Below, one piece after another: positions 29,701 to 38,700 of a DNA stretch of 64,000 bases (position 1 is the stretch's first letter; each line of letters begins with the position of its first letter). The notes beneath the pieces were generated by a model. That model saw only the letters and a program-made list of their open reading frames with translations. It was not told the origin of the DNA and searched no databases. The position numbers and the translations under genes are program-made. Source of the DNA: Psococerastis gibbosa (lineage: Eukaryota > Arthropoda > Insecta > Psocodea > Psocidae); contig OZ020487.1 in assembly GCA_963971405.1 (NCBI GenBank), positions 44,489,039-44,553,038 on the forward strand, read 5' to 3'.

Positions 29701-32700
29701 CACACAAATTTTGGTGTGAAACCATGATAAAAAAAAAATGAAATAATGAAAATATCGGTGCGGTCAATTAGAACCTACAACAATTAGAATTACATGTCTC
29801 TGACTAACACTAATTGGCTATTTCACCCTACGCAATTTTATCTAATTCTTGTCAAATGAATATTTATTTATTACCTTTCTCGCTCTCGCTCCCGACGCTC
29901 TCTTTCCCGCTCACGTTCTCGCTCCCTATCCCGGTCCCTATACATAAAAACATTTTAATTTAATTAATAATTTCAGCAGTAATTATTTCAGTAAAACTTT
30001 CCACGTTATATTTTATTATATTATTTATTAATTTCGGTTATAACGTGGAGGTTACCTCTTCAACCAAAGTTAATTTAATGTCAGTGTTATATATTATACC
30101 ATATATTATAACACTACATTATAATGTGTAAAGCATTGCCTTTATGGCATTAAGTAAGCTCAAAGACTTGTTCGATTAGATAGTTGTGTAGCTGTGCTGA
30201 GCTGTCTAACATTACGAATCACATCAATACGAGTATGGAAGTAGAGGATATAAAGCAACTGTTCATGTCGGGGCTTGTGGTCCAGCGGTTAAGACGACGC
30301 CCCGGTTAGGCGTAGATCGTGAGTTTGAATCCCGTCTATATCCTCTTATAATATAATATTGCAATATAATGTGTATAACATACGATATTATATATGTGTA
30401 TATTAGTGACCATTGGGAACGAAGATACCCGAACGGAGATCCAGGTAGCCCCTATCACCGAAAACGTCGGTGAGAAAGGGAACGGAAACTAGATTGGTGG
30501 GGGCCACACGAAGATACGAAGAGTAGAAAGAAAAGAAAGAAAATTGCCTTTATTTTCCATATGAGCGAATTTTGAGCATGTCCATTGTCAATACAATTAA
30601 CCCATTCTAGTAGAGAAGTTGCAACAAAATGTGAGTGACTATTCGGTGGAGGGTACAAGGTCACAATGACGAGCAAGGATCAGCCAAGACCGTAATACCT
30701 GGAAATGAAAATCCATGGCGCCAACCCCTGTGGTAGGGATAAGGCGCCGTTACAGTTAAAAGGCAGACATACCTTGACGAGCGGCGCCGGGGCGAGCGAG
30801 ACCTGGAACGAGACTTGCCACGACGATCCTGAAAAACAATTAAAATTAGGTTATATTGCGATTAAAACAAAAAACACCGTGACATGACAACCCAATTTGG
30901 GTAAGGCACCCATTCCACCGACCGGCTAGGGCTATTTACAAAAACAGTGACGTGGTAGGAGACATTCAAGACTTAGGCGGGGTTTCCACCGACCTCGCAT
31001 TGCAGAATTGACGGAAATGTTTATTTTCCTCTATGCCATAGTTGAAATTGATCAATGATCATACAGTAAAATCACAAACAAAAAAACTAAAATTAAAAAA
31101 TGGCGTCATGGGATATGTTAAGTACAAACATTATAATAGATTTCTATAAAAAGAAAAATTCTAATTTCCGTCAATGTCATTTGCATTCTGCAATGCGAGG
31201 TCGGTGGAAACGCCACCTAAGTCTTGAATGTCTGCTACCACGTCACCGTTTTTGTAAATAGCCCTAGCAGGTCGGTGGAATGGGCGGCTTACGCACTAAA
31301 TAAAAAACATACAAATCTAATAGCAACTGAGGGAGGATCGTTCAATAGCCTTCTATTAGTACTATTAGTAGGATAGATTCTCGACCCATTGCATTGTACA
31401 GGATTTTTTATTTCCCACTGAACCAAATCGGTTGTTTACTAATGTTACTCATTATAATATATAAAATCGTCTCCTTTGTAATATTTTGAACACATTGTCA
31501 TAAGAGTTAACTTAGTAAAATATCACATAAAAACATAAAAATATCGTCACGACCGGTTTCGACAGATTGCCATTCTCAAGTGAGCAGATAAAGCTTAAAA
31601 TAAAAATACATTACATATACGATCCTACTGCCAAGTCCAACAAAGGAGAATTGCTGATAAACGTTGTATCATTTAATAGGGGTTTATTCCTATTAACAGC
31701 TTCTTTTATTTCAATGGTTTCCAGATTATCCAGCAATTTTCCTTTGTTGGCTATGTGTAATATTTTAAAATTCTTAAAGGTACACGAATGTCCTGTGTTG
31801 TTTATATGTTGGACTAGCATTGATTGCGTATCTATTTTACCTATTCATTTAAAATGCTCATACAGTCTCTTCTTAAATTGTCTTCCTGCTTGCCCAACAT
31901 AAGAACTAAGAACAATCACAATCGTCACATAATAGTTGGTACACTCCTGATTTCCTATCTCTCTCCATTTCTGACTTGCAATTGATCAATTTTCTCCCAT
32001 TGACCCTATAGTATAGTAAGCTACAGATTTTTTCACCTTCTCATTTACAAAGACTCTCAAATAGTTACTAATTTTTCCTATGTAGGGAATGTTTATAAAT
32101 TTTTTATCCTGAATGGGGTCAGGTGTGTACTCATTATTGTTTAATCGTTAGCGTCAACAAGATGTCCACATACTCTAATGAGGTCTTCAATGGGCACACC
32201 ATTGCCACATTCAGGCTGGATTTGGAAAGACTAACCAGAAACTACGGGACCTCGATTTGCCGACGTCTGTTCCATTGTAGCCATAGGGCTTTCTTGTCAC
32301 TTCCGACTGTTTTGTGACGTTGACGGGTGTGTAGGGGGAAAACCGTCCTGGTTCGTGTAGTCTGCTTCACGCCAGCTGGCGAAATAGTTGAGAAAACGAC
32401 AAGAAATCTTTTGCAAGCGCTACGACTACAATGGAAAAGACGTCGGCAAATTGCGACAGGCAGAATAGTCCGTGTGTACCGGGCCCATTGGCGTAAATAG
32501 GGGGGTCCTGGGGGGGCTTAAGAGGCACCCGTAGCCCCCCCCCCCCCCAGGATTTCTGGTGACAAAGACGCTATGGAGGAGAAAGGCATAGCATCCACAA
32601 TAAATAAAGGGAAATTAATTCTTGGTATGCTTATTTTACATGAGACATCAAAAAAAAAAATCTTCATATTGACCAAGTACTTTCACAAAAAATATGTTAC

Positions 32701-35700
32701 TCAAAATGCTTAAAACTCCAATATTTCAGACTTATTTTCTCAAAATTTTTCTACGGGGGAGACCCCCGGGCTCCCCTCCGTGGTAGGTTTATTCGTCGGT
32801 AAAAACTAAACTTTACTGCTTGGAAAATGCGTAAAACCTTCTTCATTTGGGCCTATTCATCAAATTTTTTCTCCGGGGGAGACCCCCGTGCCCCCCTTCC
32901 TCCAGGTTAAAATATTCGTATTTGTTCTCCGGGGGAGACCCTTCTGAGTTGACTATGCGTAAAACCTCTCTAATTTAGCCTATTTATCCATTTCAGTCCT
33001 TTCTTCTTTCTCACTTCAGAAGTGAATGAGTAATGAGTAATGAATCCAAGTCTTGGGATCCTAAAGCCCCCCGCCCCCAGAAATTTTGGGAATTTACGCC
33101 AATGACCGGGCCTATAGCAGTTAGGTAGTTGTGAAGCTGCGCTAACCTATCTAACAATTTGAATCTTGTTATTGACCATCAATAAGGGCATCTGGTCCAA
33201 TCGGAGTGCGGTGTGTTCTAGTCCCTCCGGATTCAGTTTTTTCTTGATACCCTATTTCGGATATAATGTATATGTTTCGCCCTTATGAAACTTACATGAC
33301 GAGACCTGTCACGGTCACTTGAATGAGAGCGGTTGCTACGATAATGCCGTTTCTTCTGTACACTGTCTTCCTTTTTGCGAATTTCAAAATCCTCCTTCCT
33401 GGACCTGTAGAAAAATAATAAGTATCCATTAAGAGGACGTTGGTCACCCCCGGACCATCCCTAATAAACCTAAATGTAATGCATAGAACTTGCCAATAAC
33501 TACAATGTTTTATGCATCACATCATAAAGACATTTTAATGTTTGTGGTGTTCGGGACATTGTTATGAATGCCGAAAAATCTAAAATATGAAACAGTAATA
33601 AGTCCAAACAAACATTGAAATTTCTTTGCGATACGATACAACTCGATATAAAATTAGATTCAAAAGGAAGCACTCTGTTACTGGTGCACAACGACGATTT
33701 GAACGCGGCAGTCGCGCTGGGAAATCCGTTATTGAAGCAAATAGGTTCAAAAATAACCGTTAACCAGCTTCAGTTCAACACGGGCTCAGCGTTCCGCAGT
33801 AGACTGTCTTTGGACCAACCCGTTTGCTTTAATGACGGATTTCTCAGGGCGATTGCTGCATTCAATTCGCCTTCGCTTCTTTTTTTCTCTAATTTTATAT
33901 CGGTTTATTGCACCATATCTCAAAGAAATCTCATTGTTTGAACTTATATTTTTTAAATTTAAATTACGATTTTAGATGTCGTTATAATATTGACTCAGTT
34001 TCCTTGCCTTTCACTAGAAGCACTACTCTGAGATCTCCGTGCGTTCTTATCGTCCCGGCGTCGTTTCTTATCAGCGGGGCTAGCCGATCGAGACTTGCTA
34101 GGTTTCTTATCAGCATCATTTTTCAACTTGTCTTGAACGCCACTGAGTGCTTTGGATCTGAGAATAAAGAAGAAACATGAAATTTTGTCATTTGTAAATA
34201 TATACGGTAGCCTCAGTTCAATAAGATGAAATTTCGGAATGGGACGTGGGGATGTCAATGCATCACTTTGACCTAAGGTCATTAACGAATAAATAATAAA
34301 TAACGAATTTTTGTTTATTACAAAGTCAATCTAGCCTCTATGACCGGGTGTTAAAATACTGTACCGGTCTTTAAGTACTGGCCGAAATTGCGAAAGTTGT
34401 TATAGTAGGATAATAGCTTACAGAGAGGAAGAAATATTCAAGTCATCTTTAGCGTCGCCATTGTCGATAGGTTTTTTGGGCGACCGATCCCCTCTCGGAG
34501 ACTTCGACGCAGATCGTCCCCTCTTCTTGTCTCTGTCGCGCCTTTCCCTGCTGGTCTGTAACAAACGCAAAAAGACTAATTAGCGTAGGTTAACTTACAG
34601 AAAATGGGATCTTACGGAAATCGCCATGCATTGCCATAGAAAAAATATAGAAAAAATGGGGTTTCTTGTACAAAGTACAATTGGGAACATTTTATAGCCA
34701 TTTCCGGCTCCAAAACGTTAGATAGCTCAAAATAGACAAACAATTCCGAGATATAATTTTTGTTAATAGACCAAACATCATCAAAATCAATCGAGTAATT
34801 TGTTCACAAATCGACGGAAAGACAGGGGACATATTTAGTGAAAAACGATTTTTTTAGTCCTCAAACCTCAAGGTCACTCTCGACAAAAATGTCAACGGCC
34901 ATACTAAGTTGAATTCAACAGAAGAGAGTGTGTTCAAAACTACTTGGTAGTGTGAAAGTTTTGGTAGGGGAACATGGTAGGACATGATAACTCGCTGAGA
35001 CTATACCAGTCAGTCTGTGTGCGTGTCACCTTCGAATTAATCGTGTGATTTTACTAGGTTCCCCAAAATGGTTCCGAATCCACTACAATCAAGAGGTCCA
35101 CCCTGTCAGTCAACTCCCCTTCTCCCTGGGGTGAAGGAGTTTGCCCTAAGGGTGCCTCAAGTTAAGAAACAGACTCACCCCCCCCCCCCCGCCAGGCTGA
35201 CAGGGCTACTTAAAGTAGACATGCTGAAAAAAGGCGTTGGTAAACAAACAAGCAACCTTCCACGTATTTTCAATGGCTGACCGTAGGAGACGTGGCAGGT
35301 GAAAATTAAAAAAAATCTATTTTTGACGGGAAACGAATGTCTCATCTCACCTATATAGAACTTTACTTACATCCTTGTCACGCTTCCGATCATCTCTCTC
35401 CTTCCTCTGTTCGCGACTGGTTTTGTCACGATCACTCCGATACTTTTCGTAATCCTTCTTCTTTTCCTTTTCCCGCTCACGGCTTTTGTCCTTCTTCTTT
35501 CTATCTTCCTTGTCCTTTTCTTCTCGAGAAGATACAGATTTCTCCACCAGGGTTGATATCCGCTCCTGTTCTTCCTACGAAAAACAGTTGTCAACTTTGC
35601 ATAATGCATGATTCATCATAACATTCATCGCAATGGCAAGTCAATGTTTGCATATGATTCAAATGTCCAGTTGGTCCGAGTTCCAATATGTTAAATAATA

Positions 35701-38700
35701 ACTAAACAATGCTGAAATAATGCTAAATGCTAATCACTACCCCAAAATCGTCACCGCTTAAGTAAGTAAGTAAATAATATATTACAGTTTTCAATATCAA
35801 CCACAGTACTAAGTACTCAAAGAGACTTGCATCACTGGGGCTCTTCACGTCATCCTGTACTCCAGTGACGAGTATGTGCAATCAAATTGAGGCCTTCGAT
35901 GGCATAGTGGTAGCTTGTTCGTACTAGTGCGATCCTGATTTGTTGATTGGCTTCGGCAAGTTTCTGAGGTGGTTACCCAGATTAATAGCGAAGCGTAAAT
36001 AGGAGTTGTTATAGGGTTAAGGCTGAGTGTTCAAAATGTTTTGTAAACAAGAAATTTTGCTGATTTTTGACGAAAATAATTTATTGCTCATTCCACAGAT
36101 ACAAAGATAACAAAGTGAACAGATAAAAACTCATAAAAAATTCAAGTTATCACAGGAAGTTTATATATTCCGAACTGAAATATTATTACCTTAAAAAAAT
36201 TGGATAAAGAGCCTTATACCCATTTTGTAGCACAGTTGTAAATCTGTAAGCGAAATAGACAGCTTTCACAGAAAGCTCGTATTTTTTAAGATTTTTTCAT
36301 CTGTTCCCTTTTATATCTTTGTGGCTGTGGAACGAGCAATTAATTAATTTCGTCCAAAAAGTACGATAATTTCTTGTTTACAAAACATTTTGAACACTCA
36401 GCAATAAATACCCTAGGATTATAACTGTAATCAAAAAAATTTTGAATAGCACTTTCCATTACAAAATTATCTTGTTTACATTTTTACTACCAGGGGATTA
36501 AATAAATACCTGTATTATAATCGCCTCGATCAGGCTGCTGGGGCTGACACAGCTACCTGGGAAACGTGTGACCAGAGGGACACATTGTGAAAACCGTGAA
36601 ATGCCAATTAAATTTCCAAAATTGCTGAAAGACCATCTCATAGGGAAATCTATCTATATTCTACACTGTCAGTGAACCCCTGGAATGACACCGGAAACTG
36701 ACTATTTGACTTTGACTGTTCTTACTTTGTACTTTCATTCTTTTTGTATATGTTTTTATGTATTGATTGTATAATTTAAGACGAAATATATTTAAATACT
36801 TAATTTAAGGGGCTGATTACAGATTATGATGATAGTGATTATGTCTAAGGATAGTGTAACGTAAAACCTTACCATTCGTTTCTTAATTTCCTCTTTCTTG
36901 CCATCCAAAAACTGCTGCGGTATACCAGTCACGCTTTCTTGCGCCGATATCAAAAGCTCCCAAAGGTCTTGCATAAACGTCCGCGCATTTTTTCCATTAA
37001 GAAATCCAGTCATGTTGATCTGCATTTTCTTTGGATCAGGATACTGAAATAGAACATGTAATCATTAATCGTTCCATTACTGGTAAGTATCCTTAATCAG
37101 GGGTGTGGATACCGCACGTTGGACTCAGTAATAGACATTGCTGTTGTTGTCTTTTCGAGGTTGATTTTTAGTAGTATGTACCTTTAGGGGAGAACTTGAG
37201 GCAGCTTTTGGCAAAGTTAGGTATTATGGCTTAGCTGCTCCCGTTCAAACTATGCCCATGTGACACTAACAGCGTTGGGGATGTCCATCATCGCCAAATG
37301 CCAAAATTGGGTATAGGTTGTGTAGATAAGTTGTTTTTTTTTAAATGTTAATCGCATACAAACAATTCAATGAATGTATCCGATTGACCTCTTCTGTCGC
37401 CTCACTAAGTTACCTAATAGGTACTTGTGTCTAGTTACGACACGTCTCCGATCGCATGGCGTGTGGAGACTCGCACAAGTACAAGCACGCTACCACCTGG
37501 CCATCGAAGTCGATGTAAAGTCGAATAAAGTGCCTTCCAAAAAATATCGGATCCGTCCTAATGTTGTAGTACATCTTTTTATTTACCTTGTGCTCTTCAA
37601 GCTGATTAACAACAAACTCGACAACAACATCGTCTTCATATCCCAATATCTCCGTTATCTTTTTGACAATCCATGGCTTTAATACATCCACCTTCACTTT
37701 TGACATATCCACCTGAAAGAAAGGTAAGAAATAAAATCTGCATTTATCAAATATAAATATTAATGTCTATGATGGGCCATAGCCGGAACATCCGAATGAA
37801 AGAAATCGTGAGATCGCAAAGGCCGAAGAAGAGCCCGCAAAGAGAGTAGTTAACATTACAAAAGTATAGAAAAGTTAAAAACATCCAACAGATACTCTAC
37901 ACCACGTAATCCTTGACTCAACTTCGGACCGATTAAAATGTGGTGTATAATTAAAATAAGCCTATTCTAACACTAAAAGAACAATAAATTAACATTGAGA
38001 CAAAGGGGGGGGGGGTGGTATTAGAATCAATAGTTAATAAATATCTGAATAATATAAAATAAATAAAATGTTGCTCACCTTCTGCGTTAGTGATTCCCCA
38101 AACTTCATCTGCTTCATGAGCTTCTTCTCTTTGTCACTGAAACGGCTATCTTGCGTAGCCGAAGTACCCTAAAAACAAAGGCAATTTTTCAATGAACAAC
38201 TTTCGTACAACTAACACAAGAAATGCTCACCGTTTGGGTATGCCCTGGTGTAGGTCCGTCGCATCATTCCCAAATTCGGCAATTAGGTACTACAATGCCC
38301 TGCCCATAAGCCTTACTAAGATTTTTCAGGATTCAAGGCCGTGGTGACAAGGAGAATGAAAGAATGCCCACTCTACAGCTTGGACGAGTTCAGGGAACTA
38401 AGCTGGGATGCATATTAACATTAATCCCCCCCCCCCGTCTAACGTATGCTTTTGCATGAAACTTGTTTTTGGGGTAAAGGTCTAGTTTAGCTACCCCGCT
38501 GTATCAAAAGTCGAATGAAAATGCTTTTAATATGGAAGGAAAACATCCCATTTGCAGGGGAATTCATATTTTAAGCAAGGGTTGTCTTATTTACATGCAT
38601 CTGACAATGTTCCTCCCATTAAAACTTTTAAGAGCAGTTTGTCCCAATGCCTGCCCATGCAAAAATTCGAACTAAATTCGGCTGTAACTCAAAAACTATA

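Noticed and set aside
30262-30345. tRNA gene
   Set aside because: Box A and B-like motifs are present, but acceptor and anticodon stems do not pair acceptably, so it is recorded as a tRNA-like SINE.
38221-38270. Alternative SRRM1 start exon (minus, ending AAACG|GTGAGC)
   Set aside because: The donor is good, but the exon would end in phase 1 and cannot join exon 2, which requires phase 0.
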